Source of the DNA: Marinobacter litoralis
Lineage (GTDB): Bacteria > Pseudomonadota > Gammaproteobacteria > Pseudomonadales > Oleiphilaceae
Direction: 5' to 3'
Assembly (NCBI RefSeq): GCF_003336705.1
Contig: NZ_QMDL01000001.1
Location: 1 to 64,000, forward strand
DNA: 64,000 nucleotides
Position numbers and translations under genes: made by a program. Shown here piece by piece: positions 52,046 to 60,495 of this stretch (its first letter is position 1; the number at the start of each line of letters is the position of its first letter). The notes under the pieces are model-generated. The model saw nothing but the letters and a program-made list of their open reading frames with translations. It made no database searches and was not told where the DNA came from.

Positions 52046-52405
52046 TCAATCAAGGCCATCTTTCGGGTCGATCACGGGGCGGCGATTGGACCGCTTGTCA
52101 TCCCAGTCAAGTTCATTGGGGTCGTACCAGCCAATTGCCTCCAAAACTTTTTCACGGGTTCGGGCCGACAGGGTTGGCCAGAGTTCCTGGAAGTCGTTTA
52201 GCCCCATCTCGCGATAGCGTTGTTGTTTGCTGTTCAAGCGGTTGATGATTTTGGGAAGCTGCAAAGCTTCTCCCAACTGTCCGGGCACGAGAACTTCCTG
52301 CCCCATCACTTTGCGGCGATGCATGCGGGCGGCGAGTACTCGTCGCAATTCGGTGGCTGCGTCAAGTGCCGTCTCAATGCTGAAGTTTTCAGAAGGCAGT
52401 GGCAT
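52046..52405 (-). CDS. Hypothetical protein
   Basis: Not recognised. The 119-residue protein has no signal peptide or membrane helix. The first ~65 residues are basic and helical (ELRRVLAARMHRRKVMG). The last 50 are rich in Trp, Asp and Arg, with WPTLSARTREKVLEAIGWYDP and an acidic end. It starts at ATG 52405 on the minus strand with GGAAG-like sequence absent. It is divergent from the AI-2E permease and upstream of the dehalogenase-like gene on the same strand. Coding-like composition and reasonable length support it as a gene, but this is not proven. Confidence 0.55.
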   Translation of the reverse strand: MPLPSENFSIETALDAATELRRVLAARMHRRKVMGQEVLVPGQLGEALQLPKIINRLNSKQQRYREMGLNDFQELWPTLSARTREKVLEAIGWYDPNELDWDDKRSNRRPVIDPKDGLD

Positions 52406-52523
52406 AACAAGTTCAATGGTTGGTCAATAACCATCAACTATAACGCGAAGTTGACCACAGTGGCCACGCTGTCATGGTAGTCTTAGCTTCCCTTTGTACT
52501 CCTGTTTGTAGGACTGATCCGAT

Positions 52524-53615
52524 ATGTACGCCAAGCTTGAAACACGAACTTTTCTGGCGATGCTGGTGGGCGTTTCTTTAGCATTCGTCTTGTTGATGAA
52601 ACCGTTCTTTGGTCCTATTTTTTGGGCCGTGGCTGTTGCGTTGATCTTTCATCCCGTCCAACAGCTTCTTCATAAAAAGCTGGGTGACAGGCCCAATATC
52701 AATGCCCTGATAACACTCTTTGTGTGTTTGGTGATCGTCATTATTCCGGTTCTCGTTCTGGGTACTGCGATGATTGGCGAAGGGGTAGGCATCTACCAGA
52801 AAATCCAGGATGGCGAGATCCGCCCCGGCGAATACATCGATCAGGTCAACAAATCATTCCCGGCGATACAGTCCCTCTTGGCGCAATTTGATATCAACGT
52901 TGCAGAACTTAGGGATCGAACGGTGAGTGCCTTTTTGGGGGGTAGTCAGTTTTTGGCCAAGCAGGCGTTAGGGGTGGGGCAGAATACGTTCCAGTTTTTC
53001 CTTGGGCTGGCGTTGATGATCTATCTGGCGTTCTTTCTGCTTCGGGACGGCAGCAAGCTGGTGGAATTGATGATCAAGGCGTTGCCGCTAGGAGATGAAC
53101 GGGAGCGTTTGTTGTTTGCGAAGTTTGCGGAAGTAACCCGGGCGACGGTCAAGGGCAACCTCCTGATCGCGATCATTCAGGGGGCTCTGGGGGGCATCAT
53201 TTTCGCTGTGCTCGGCATTACCGGAGCCTTGCTGTGGGGGGTGGTCATGGCGATTGTGTCGTTGTTGCCCGCGGTTGGTGCCGCCATTGTATGGGTGCCG
53301 GCGGCTATCTATCTGGCTGCGGTTGGTGACCTTGTCTCGGCGGTCGTGCTCACGGTATTTGGTGTGGTGGTGATTGGTCTGGCCGATAATCTGCTACGGC
53401 CTATTTTGGTGGGGCGCGACACCAAGTTGCCGGATTATCTGGTACTGCTGTCAACGCTCGGCGGGATTGCCATGTTTGGTATTAACGGGTTTGTCATGGG
53501 GCCTTTGGTGGCGGCTTTGTTCATGGCTTTCTGGGGCATCTTTATCCGGGAGTTCAGTGAAGGGGCGGAACAAGAAGCGCGACAACCGAACAGTGATCAA
53601 AGTTCTGAGCCGTAA
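52524..53615 (+). CDS. AI-2E family transporter (YdiK/PerM type)
   Basis: Inner-membrane protein of the AI-2E exporter/PerM family. The 363-residue protein has about seven to eight hydrophobic segments: N-terminal pairs at residues 8-55, 69-95, then a cluster at about 150-330 with the family-type RATVKGNLLIAIIQGALGG and LADNLLRPILVGRDTKLPDYLVLLSTLGGI in pieces. Substrate is unknown; several members export lipids or ions rather than autoinducer. It is followed by a short terminator. Confidence 0.87.
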   Translation: MYAKLETRTFLAMLVGVSLAFVLLMKPFFGPIFWAVAVALIFHPVQQLLHKKLGDRPNINALITLFVCLVIVIIPVLVLGTAMIGEGVGIYQKIQDGEIRPGEYIDQVNKSFPAIQSLLAQFDINVAELRDRTVSAFLGGSQFLAKQALGVGQNTFQFFLGLALMIYLAFFLLRDGSKLVELMIKALPLGDERERLLFAKFAEVTRATVKGNLLIAIIQGALGGIIFAVLGITGALLWGVVMAIVSLLPAVGAAIVWVPAAIYLAAVGDLVSAVVLTVFGVVVIGLADNLLRPILVGRDTKLPDYLVLLSTLGGIAMFGINGFVMGPLVAALFMAFWGIFIREFSEGAEQEARQPNSDQSSEP

Positions 53616-53634
53616 AATATGTTACGGTTTTTTT
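53610..53634 (+). terminator. Rho-independent terminator after the AI-2E gene
   Basis: CCGTAA and TTACGG around a 6-base loop, then seven T. The stem overlaps the stop codon of the transporter. Confidence 0.85.
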
Positions 53635-53713
53635 AAGTCATAGCTAAGCTGTGCGCCCAACATAATAACTAGACAGGTACTGCAAGGTATCAGGAGTAAA
53701 GCAGGTGAGAACC

Positions 53714-54121
53714 ATGAAAACAGTTGCACGTCATTTCGGTAAATCGACGCTGTTGGTGGGAGCCATCACAATGGCGGGGCTGGCTTCGGCGGCTCAGGCC
53801 AACGATACGATTGCCCTCAAACATGCGCTTTATGGAGCTGGCTATAACATCACCAATGTTAGCCCAACCATGGATGACAGTACGCGTGCTGAGTTGGTTC
53901 GCTTTCAAGAAGATCAAGGGTTGAAAGCCAGCGGCATGGTCACTGAGGAAACGAAAAAAGTGCTGGGAATGGTCCCTGTCCAGCAGGCTGCCTCAGCAAC
54001 TGCCAGCAGCGCGGCGGCTCCGGCCCCGGCTACAACCGCCAAGCCCGAAAAAGCAGATGCTAAACCGGCTACCGAGAAATCCGGAAAATCGGAAGACGAC
54101 GATACCTGGTCGCTCTGGTGA
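53714..54121 (+). CDS. Small exported peptidoglycan-binding-like protein
   Basis: From ATG 53714, with AGGTGA 5 bp before it, the product is 135 residues. A signal peptide with likely AxA cut site (LASAAQAN) covers about residues 1-28. A short PG_binding_1-like domain follows (about residues 30-82): ALKHALYGAGYNITN, DDSTRAELVRFQEDQGLKASGMVTEETKKVLG. The rest is a low-complexity Ala/Pro/Lys tail ending in acidic residues and a WSLW terminus. Function unknown; probably periplasmic and cell-wall associated. It sits before a strong terminator convergent with ilvD. Confidence 0.75.
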   Translation: MKTVARHFGKSTLLVGAITMAGLASAAQANDTIALKHALYGAGYNITNVSPTMDDSTRAELVRFQEDQGLKASGMVTEETKKVLGMVPVQQAASATASSAAAPAPATTAKPEKADAKPATEKSGKSEDDDTWSLW

Positions 54122-54137
54122 GTGGCCCGCTCGAAAT

Positions 54138-54172
54138 AAAAAAGCCCGGCTCTGAATGAGTCGGGCTTTTTT
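54138..54172. terminator. Bidirectional terminator between the exported protein gene and ilvD
   Basis: AAAAAAGCCCG with CGGGCTTTTTT, inner CTC/GAG pairs and a small loop. Both A-run and T-run allow use on both strands. Confidence 0.9.
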
Positions 54173-54186
54173 GTTGTCGGGGCGGG

Positions 54187-56022
54187 TCAGTCCAGTTTGG
54201 ACGTATCTCTGACCGCGCCTTTGTCTGCACTGGTTGCCAACAGAGCATAGGCCTTGAGTGCTGTTGAAACTTTGCGCTCTCTGGGCTGATCCGGCTTCCA
54301 GCCTTTTGCGTCACGTTGACGGCGACGCTCACTTAGCTCGTCATCGCTGAGCTGCACGTTGATCGAGCGGTTCGGGATGTCGATCAGAATGGTGTCACCG
54401 TCTTCGATCAGGCCAATCGCGCCGCCGGCTGCGGCTTCGGGTGAGGCGTGGCCAATAGACAGGCCTGAGGTGCCGCCCGAGAACCGGCCATCGGTCAATA
54501 AGGCACACTCTTTACCCAGCCCTTTGGATTTCAGGTAACTGGTGGGGTACAGCATTTCCTGCATGCCAGGGCCACCGCGAGGCCCTTCGTAGCGAATGAT
54601 AACCACATCGCCCGATTTCACTTCATCGTTGAGAATGCCGGCGACGGCAGAGTCCTGACTTTCAAACACCTTGGCCTTACCTTCGAAGACAAAGATGCTT
54701 TCATCAACGCCTGCCGTTTTCACCACGCATCCGTCCAGTGCGATGTTGCCGTAAAGCACAGCAAGGCCGCCTTCGGATGAGTAGGCGTTTTCAACCGAGC
54801 GGATGCAGCCGTTTTCGCGGTCACCGTCGAGGCTTGGCCAGCGAGTGCTCTGGCTGAACGCGGTCTGGGTCGGGATACCCGCAGGGCCAGCTTTGTAGAA
54901 TTCGATCACTTCAGGCGTGGGCGACTGCATGATGTCCCAAGTCTGGAGAGCTTCTTTCATGGTCTTGCTGTGGACGGTTGGCAGGTTAGTGTTGATCAAC
55001 CCTCCGCGGTCCAGTTCGCCCAGAATACCCATGATGCCGCCCGCGCGGTGCACGTCTTCCATGTGGTATTTCGGCGAGTTTGGCGCCACTTTACACAATT
55101 GAGGAACTTCCCGGGACAAACGGTCGATGTCTGCCAGGTCGAAGTTCACTTCGCCTTCTTGGGCCGCAGCAAGCAGGTGCAGAATAGTGTTGGTGGAACC
55201 ACCCATGGCGATATCCATCACCATCGCGTTCTTGAACGATTCGAGTGACGCAATGCTGCGCGGCAATACGCTGTCGTCATCCTGCTCGTAGTAGCGCCGG
55301 GTGTTTTCCACAATCTGGCGGCCGGCTTTCAGGAACAATTGCTCGCGGTCGGCGTGGGTTGCCAGCATAGATCCATTACCCGGCAGTGCCAAACCAATGG
55401 CTTCGGCCAGACAGTTCATGGAGTTAGCGGTGAACATGCCAGAGCAGGAGCCGCAAGTCGGGCAGGCGCTGCGCTCGTATTCGGCCACCTTCTCGTCGCT
55501 GGCGGTTGGGTCGGCGGCGATCACCATGGCATCGACCAAGTCGAGCTTGTTCTCGGACAGCTTGGTTTTACCCGCTTCCATTGGGCCACCGGAAACAAAA
55601 ATAGCGGGAATGTTCAGGCGCAGGGCAGCCATCAGCATGCCCGGGGTGATCTTGTCGCAGTTGGAAATGCACACCAGCGCATCGGCACAGTGCGCGTTGG
55701 CCATATACTCGACTGAGTCGGCGATGATTTCACGGGACGGTAAAGAATACAGCATGCCGTCGTGACCCATGGCGATGCCATCATCAACCGCGATGGTGTT
55801 AAATTCTTTGGCAACACCGCCGGCCTCTTCAATTTCACGGCAGACCAACTGGCCCAGATCCTTCAAGTGAACATGGCCCGGCACAAATTGGGTAAAAGAG
55901 TTCACAACGGCAATGATGGGTTTGCCGAAATCCTCGTTTTTCATACCGGTTGCACGCCATAGGGCGCGAGCTCCGGCCATGTTTCGGCCGGCTGTCGATG
56001 TGTGCGAACGATACTGGGGCAT
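54187..56022 (-). CDS. ilvD: Dihydroxy-acid dehydratase
   Basis: Iron-sulfur dehydratase in valine, leucine and isoleucine synthesis, third step of the branched-chain pathway. From ATG 56022, with GGGAGAG upstream, the product is 611 residues, the E. coli length. Segments: [39 protein letters not shown] (Fe-S Cys), [33 protein letters not shown] and [15 protein letters not shown] near the end. The open frame reaches 56109 but that N-terminus is not family-like. Divergent from the cNMP/HDOD gene. Confidence 0.97.
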   Translation of the reverse strand: MPQYRSHTSTAGRNMAGARALWRATGMKNEDFGKPIIAVVNSFTQFVPGHVHLKDLGQLVCREIEEAGGVAKEFNTIAVDDGIAMGHDGMLYSLPSREIIADSVEYMANAHCADALVCISNCDKITPGMLMAALRLNIPAIFVSGGPMEAGKTKLSENKLDLVDAMVIAADPTASDEKVAEYERSACPTCGSCSGMFTANSMNCLAEAIGLALPGNGSMLATHADREQLFLKAGRQIVENTRRYYEQDDDSVLPRSIASLESFKNAMVMDIAMGGSTNTILHLLAAAQEGEVNFDLADIDRLSREVPQLCKVAPNSPKYHMEDVHRAGGIMGILGELDRGGLINTNLPTVHSKTMKEALQTWDIMQSPTPEVIEFYKAGPAGIPTQTAFSQSTRWPSLDGDRENGCIRSVENAYSSEGGLAVLYGNIALDGCVVKTAGVDESIFVFEGKAKVFESQDSAVAGILNDEVKSGDVVIIRYEGPRGGPGMQEMLYPTSYLKSKGLGKECALLTDGRFSGGTSGLSIGHASPEAAAGGAIGLIEDGDTILIDIPNRSINVQLSDDELSERRRQRDAKGWKPDQPRERKVSTALKAYALLATSADKGAVRDTSKLD

Positions 56023-56074
56023 GATGTGCTTTTCTCTCCCGATTGATCTTGTTGAGACTATAGTTAACGCAGTA

Positions 56075-56093
56075 GATACCAGAGGATACCAGA
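56075..56093. repeat. Tandem repeat GATACCAGA upstream of ilvD
   Basis: GATACCAGA at 56075-56083 and 56085-56093, 10 bp apart (one helical turn), in the 152-base divergent gap. A TATAGT-like -10 for ilvD on the minus strand lies next to it (about 56057-56062), so the repeat covers the -35 area. A regulator binding site is possible; no known motif was recognised. Confidence 0.45.
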
Positions 56094-56174
56094 TTCGGCG
56101 CGTTCGCATGGCTGTTTTGGCCGTGTGTGATTACAATGTGTAACAACGGTATTCATTATTTCGAGAGTTTGTTT

Positions 56175-57428
56175 ATGGGAAGCCAGGAACGGCTAACGCT
56201 TCGTCGATTGAAAGACTTCAACCCCCTTGGCCGGCTGACAGACGGGCAGTTGGTGGTATTGGCCAACCGCGCCGAGCGCCGCGCCTTTAAACGGGGGGCG
56301 AAAATCCTCGAACGTGGCGTGCGGGACGGGTTGGATTACTTTTTGATTTCCGGCTCGGTGCAGTTGGCGTCTCATGATGGCCGGCATTCGGAAATTCAGG
56401 CCGGGACAGACAAGGCGGTTAACCCGATTGCCCGGCTTCAGCCCAGAATGTATGACGTCAAAGCATTGGAGCCGTGTGAGTTTCTGGTGGTTGAGCAGGA
56501 AACCCTCAATCAGCTTTTGCGTGATGCGCCAGTGGCTCAGGATGGCATGGCATCAACGGTCGATGAAGTTGGGCAGAGCGAAGAGCACCAATTGTTAATG
56601 GAGTTCTATGCGGAGCTTCGGTCCAACCAGTTGCAACTGCCAAGTGTGCCGGATGTTGCCTGGAAAGTGCGCCGACTTGTTGAGCGTGAGGATACTGGTG
56701 CAACCGAGGTGGCCGGAGCCGTGTCGGCTGACCCGGCCATGGCTGCGAAACTGGTTCGCGCCTGCAATAGTCCGTTATACCGCGGCTTTAGTGACGTTCG
56801 TAGCGTGCAGGAAACGGTGATCCGATTGGGGATGCGAACAACGCGGCAGTTGGTGACGGTGTTTGCCATGCGTGAGGTCTTTAAATCCCAGCAGCCAACG
56901 TTAAAGAAAGAAATGGAAGCACTTTGGCAGCATTCGCGCGAGGTGGCTGCTTTATGTTGGGTGCTGGCAGATCATGCAACCGGTGTAAATCCGGAAGAAG
57001 CGATGCTGGCGGGGTTATTGCACGATGTGGGTGTGGTGCCGGTGCTGGTGCAGGCTGAAAAGCATGTCAATTTGTTTGCAGATGAAAAGAACCTACAGCA
57101 TGCTGTCTCAGAGTTGCGGGCGGATGTGAGTTGCGCCGTCCTGGAGAATTGGTCGTTTCCTAAAAACTTTATTGAAGCGGCTCGTTATGCCGAAGATTGG
57201 AGCTACGAGAGCCGTGAACCTTCACCTCAGCTTGTGGATATCGTGATTGTTGCTCAAATGCACGCCATGATTGGATCCAGCAAGAGCGCCGGTTTGCCAG
57301 CTTTCGATCAGGTGCCTGCCTGGCGTCGCTTGGGTGAGCTAGAGCTAAATGCATCCCGTAGTTTGCAAGTGCTCAGTGAAGCGAGGGATCGAGTAAATGA
57401 AGCTCAGAAGCTTTTGTCTGGCCGCTAA
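56175..57428 (+). CDS. cNMP-binding-like and HDOD domain protein
   Basis: From ATG 56175 the product is 417 residues. The first ~130 resemble the cyclic-nucleotide-binding fold (RRAFKRGAKILERGVRDGLDYFLISGSVQL), but a clear phosphate-binding RxA cassette was not found, so nucleotide binding is unsure. An HDOD domain follows at about residues 150-350, with LPSVPDVAWKVRRLV, ACNSPLYRG, IRLGMRTTRQLV and LAGLLHDVGVVPVLV, keeping the HD pair. HDOD proteins act in signalling, often with GGDEF or kinases. Divergent from ilvD, with a LON-domain gene just downstream. Target unknown. Confidence 0.82.
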   Translation: MGSQERLTLRRLKDFNPLGRLTDGQLVVLANRAERRAFKRGAKILERGVRDGLDYFLISGSVQLASHDGRHSEIQAGTDKAVNPIARLQPRMYDVKALEPCEFLVVEQETLNQLLRDAPVAQDGMASTVDEVGQSEEHQLLMEFYAELRSNQLQLPSVPDVAWKVRRLVEREDTGATEVAGAVSADPAMAAKLVRACNSPLYRGFSDVRSVQETVIRLGMRTTRQLVTVFAMREVFKSQQPTLKKEMEALWQHSREVAALCWVLADHATGVNPEEAMLAGLLHDVGVVPVLVQAEKHVNLFADEKNLQHAVSELRADVSCAVLENWSFPKNFIEAARYAEDWSYESREPSPQLVDIVIVAQMHAMIGSSKSAGLPAFDQVPAWRRLGELELNASRSLQVLSEARDRVNEAQKLLSGR

Positions 57429-57470
57429 ATTAACACAATCGGGGTCTGCTTTGCAGTGATTGAAACCCAT

Positions 57471-58052
57471 ATGAATGTGCCTATATTCCCGTTGAATTCT
57501 GTTGTCTTGCCTCAAGGGCGCATTCCATTGCAGCTGTTCGAGCCTCGATACATCGATATGCTGAGCCGATGCCTGAAGGAAGATCGCGGTTTTGTGATAG
57601 TGCTCTTGCAGAAAGGCCCTGAAACCTCGAAGACTGCTGCTTTTTATGACATTGGCACCTATGTGCGCATTATTGATTTCCAGCAACTGGATAACGGCTT
57701 GTTGGGGATCACCGTGGAAGGCGAAAGCAAGGTGTCGGTGGTGCGGACCTGGCAGCAGGAAGATGGCTTGAATCTGGGTGACGTGGAATGTTTGATGTCC
57801 GAGGCCGAGAGCGATGTGCCGGAGCGTTACCAGGAATTGCCTTCGGTGCTCAGGGCATTGTTTCGGCACCCTGCGATACAGAATCTCGACATGAAGGTGG
57901 ACTTTGACGATGCCCGTCATGTTGGGTGGCGTCTTACTGAATTATTGCCCCTGGATACCCCGGAAAAACAACGATTGGCCGAGTTGCAGGATCCGCTGGA
58001 GCGTCTCGACCGGCTTCAACGTCTTTTGGAAGCGCTTGAAGGCGAAGGTTAA
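57471..58052 (+). CDS. LON substrate-binding domain protein
   Basis: The 193-residue protein is a stand-alone version of the N-terminal domain of Lon protease, without ATPase or protease parts. It starts MNVPIFPLNSVVLPQGRIPLQLFEPRYIDML and has GFVIVLLQKG, DIGTYVRI and the C-terminal LQDPLERLDRLQRLL segment. An in-frame GTG at 57456 is possible as a start. Role unknown; perhaps substrate or protein binding. The stop overlaps the end of the DedA-PAP2 gene on the opposite strand by 4 bp. Confidence 0.85.
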   Translation: MNVPIFPLNSVVLPQGRIPLQLFEPRYIDMLSRCLKEDRGFVIVLLQKGPETSKTAAFYDIGTYVRIIDFQQLDNGLLGITVEGESKVSVVRTWQQEDGLNLGDVECLMSEAESDVPERYQELPSVLRALFRHPAIQNLDMKVDFDDARHVGWRLTELLPLDTPEKQRLAELQDPLERLDRLQRLLEALEGEG

Positions 58053-59500
58053 AGCTTCGGTGCATAGCTCTGTAAAGCAAGATCCCACTGCTCGCTAATG
58101 TAAAAAACGCTAAACACTACCCAGATGATAAGAGCGATCCAGGAAACCGCCTCGGCCTTGATAGGAACCCGGTCATAGCGGCTATAGCTCGCTCTGATGA
58201 TTCCGGTAATCGCCAGCCCAAGAAAAAAACCTCCCAAAACGTCTGTGAACCAGTGTACCCCGAGATAAAGTCGGCTGAGGGCTATCGGGATCAAGGGTAA
58301 AGACAACAACACATAGCTTTGCCATCGTTGTTTTTGAGCGTTTTCGCCGGCAATAAAGCTGGCGGCCAGTGTTACCAAAACCGTAGCGCCGGCCGTGTGG
58401 CCACTTGGAAAAGCTCCGGACTCAGGGGGGCTAAACACTTGGTCGGGACGGCTTATGCCGATACCAGCTTTGAGCAACCAAACACTGACCATGGTTAGCA
58501 ATGCTGCTGTGATGATGTGGAGGGCAGCTGCGTAGTAACCCCTGAACACGAGACAGACAGTTGCCAAAACGGCGCCTGCGACTAACACAGGGGGATCGCC
58601 GGCCAGTGTAAAAGCGATCATTGGTAGGTCCAGCAGCGGTTGCCGGAGCAATTGGAACCATTCACTGACCAATTGATTGAGCAAAAACAAGTGGCCGCTA
58701 AGCGTGACCAATTGGGCAAGAATCAGGAACAGCGCCAAGGCCGTGGTGGCCATCATGAGAGAAGGCAGCGGAAATTCGCCGCGGTGGGCGGGGCGAGCGC
58801 TCGTGTATAAACGCCAGAAACGGTGGGTGGCATCATAGGCTGCCATTCGCGTTTCCAGCCAGTGATACAGGCGGCTGCCTTCACCAAGGCCGAGTCGCAT
58901 TCGAAGGGCTATGAAATACACAATGAGTAATGCCGCGCCACTGATGCCGAGAACCAAATAGAAATGTGGCGGAGGCTTGATGCCGGTCGCGAGTGCTGCG
59001 CCAACCAGATAGCCCGGCAGGATGTAAGTCAGCGCCCAACCGACCGCAGACAGTAGATTAAATAACAGGAACCGTTGCCAGGGCATGTAAAAGGCGCCGG
59101 CAATCAGGGGGATAATAGGACGTATAGGGCCTACAAAGCGCCCGATAATGACGCTCTTGCCCCCGTGAGCATGGAAAAACGCTTCCCCGCGGGCTAGCAG
59201 TTTAGGGTAGCGGCTCAGTGGCCACACCGAATGTAAGCGCCCTTGAAGTAAGCGGCCAATGGCAAAGCTCAACACGTCGCCCGCCACCGCGCCTACGCCC
59301 GCCCAGACCAGGGCTTCTGTCAGCGGCATGCCGGATTTGCCGGCTAAAGCCGCAAACGCAAACAGCATGGCCACACCGGGCACAATGATGCCCGCCACGG
59401 CGAGAGATTCAATGAAGGCTGTTGCAGCTAAAGCCAGCGCTAGCCATCCCGGGTTGGCTGCAACCCATGTTGTTGCCTCGTTAAGCCAGGTTTCAGTCAT
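58049..59500 (-). CDS. DedA-family membrane protein fused to a PAP2 phosphatase
   Basis: The 483-residue protein combines two membrane modules. The DedA (VTT/SNARE-associated) part at about residues 1-205 has Glu31 in FIESLAVAGIIVPG and the RFVGPIRPIIPLIAGAFYMP segment with Arg121 and Arg127. The PAP2 part at about 245-450 has the full phosphatase triad: Lys344 to Arg351-Pro352 (KAGIGISRP), PSGH (365-368) and SRLYLGVHWFTD (Arg410, His416, Asp420). DedA proteins are known as undecaprenyl-phosphate flippases and PAP2 enzymes as undecaprenyl-diphosphate phosphatases. A lipid-carrier recycling role is inferred. Starts by overlapping the upstream GGDEF gene by 4 bp. Confidence 0.9.
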   Translation of the reverse strand: MTETWLNEATTWVAANPGWLALALAATAFIESLAVAGIIVPGVAMLFAFAALAGKSGMPLTEALVWAGVGAVAGDVLSFAIGRLLQGRLHSVWPLSRYPKLLARGEAFFHAHGGKSVIIGRFVGPIRPIIPLIAGAFYMPWQRFLLFNLLSAVGWALTYILPGYLVGAALATGIKPPPHFYLVLGISGAALLIVYFIALRMRLGLGEGSRLYHWLETRMAAYDATHRFWRLYTSARPAHRGEFPLPSLMMATTALALFLILAQLVTLSGHLFLLNQLVSEWFQLLRQPLLDLPMIAFTLAGDPPVLVAGAVLATVCLVFRGYYAAALHIITAALLTMVSVWLLKAGIGISRPDQVFSPPESGAFPSGHTAGATVLVTLAASFIAGENAQKQRWQSYVLLSLPLIPIALSRLYLGVHWFTDVLGGFFLGLAITGIIRASYSRYDRVPIKAEAVSWIALIIWVVFSVFYISEQWDLALQSYAPKL

Positions 59501-60495
59501 GCTTTAACCGGTTCTCCGGGGCTAAACCAAGCTGAATTGGCCCCTCTTGTGTGCGCTTCTTCCATAGCGCTTGTAGCGCGAGAGCGTAATGAGTAGGTGC
59601 TGGTGTCGCCATTGCCGCGGGTGGTGCACCCCAGGCTAACGGATACTTTTCCGACTTCGGGCCAGTCTTGCTCAATGAGGTTACGGCGAATGCGTTCAGC
59701 GATTACCCGCACGCCCTCCTCGGGTGTAAAAGGGAGGATCAGGAAAAACTCGGATTCATTGACTGTGTATAAGGTATCACCTGTTCGAACGGTTTCGAAC
59801 AGGTGCTCGGTTATGTTCTTCAGCAAGTTTTGAAGCCCGTTTTTGCCGTGCAAATCCCGAATTTCATCGGCGTGGTTCAGGCCGATGCTGACAACAGAAA
59901 GTGGGTGGCCGGTGGCAATGGCCCGGCTGATTTCTTTTTGCAGTGTTTCATCGAGAAAGCGGGCGTTATGAGCGCCAGTAACCGGATCTGTCGTGGAAAG
60001 GTTTTGAGCAGACTGCGCCATGTAGTCGTATCCCCAGATATAGAGCCCGACCACTGCCAGCATGAGCGCCAACCCCGAGCTGGATATCAATGCGTCAGCG
60101 AGCGGTTGCCTGATCCATAATGAAACAGACACGGTTGCGACTAATAAAGCCGACAGCGCTAGCCCTTGACGCAGGGGTAAAATCGTCAGGTTAAGAACCA
60201 GTAGAGGCATGGCCCAATGGCTGATGCCCGGTGCATCGAGTGTGAAGCAGGAGATGAATAGCCCAATGTTCAGCAGGCTGAGAATGACCAGGTGCCCCGG
60301 AGCCGACAGCTGCTGGCGGCGAGAAATAAACGTGTAGATCAGGCCTGCGAACAGCAATGTCGCCATCATCGAGGCAAGGTAGAATAACGGGTAAAAACCA
60401 TAGCGCAGATTCTGAAATGCCAGTGCACTGATAAAAACGGCAGCCAGTGTGTAGGCCACGCTGTGTGACCAGGTTCTTAGTCGGGTCTCGGTCAT
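59497..60495 (-). CDS. Membrane GGDEF protein with degenerate active site, c-di-GMP receptor candidate (A)
   Basis: 332 residues. About six N-terminal membrane helices (residues 12-155), then a GGDEF fold from about residue 168 (DPVTGAHNARFL in place of DxLTGLxNRR). The catalytic GGDEF is NESEF (residues 246-250). The inhibitory-site RxxD is kept as RTGD (237-240), exactly five residues before the degenerate core. A diguanylate cyclase is therefore unlikely, and c-di-GMP binding is likely. It overlaps the DedA-PAP2 gene by 4 bp downstream and the second GGDEF gene by 4 bp upstream. Confidence 0.88.
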   Translation of the reverse strand: MTETRLRTWSHSVAYTLAAVFISALAFQNLRYGFYPLFYLASMMATLLFAGLIYTFISRRQQLSAPGHLVILSLLNIGLFISCFTLDAPGISHWAMPLLVLNLTILPLRQGLALSALLVATVSVSLWIRQPLADALISSSGLALMLAVVGLYIWGYDYMAQSAQNLSTTDPVTGAHNARFLDETLQKEISRAIATGHPLSVVSIGLNHADEIRDLHGKNGLQNLLKNITEHLFETVRTGDTLYTVNESEFFLILPFTPEEGVRVIAERIRRNLIEQDWPEVGKVSVSLGCTTRGNGDTSTYSLRSRATSAMEEAHTRGANSAWFSPGEPVKA

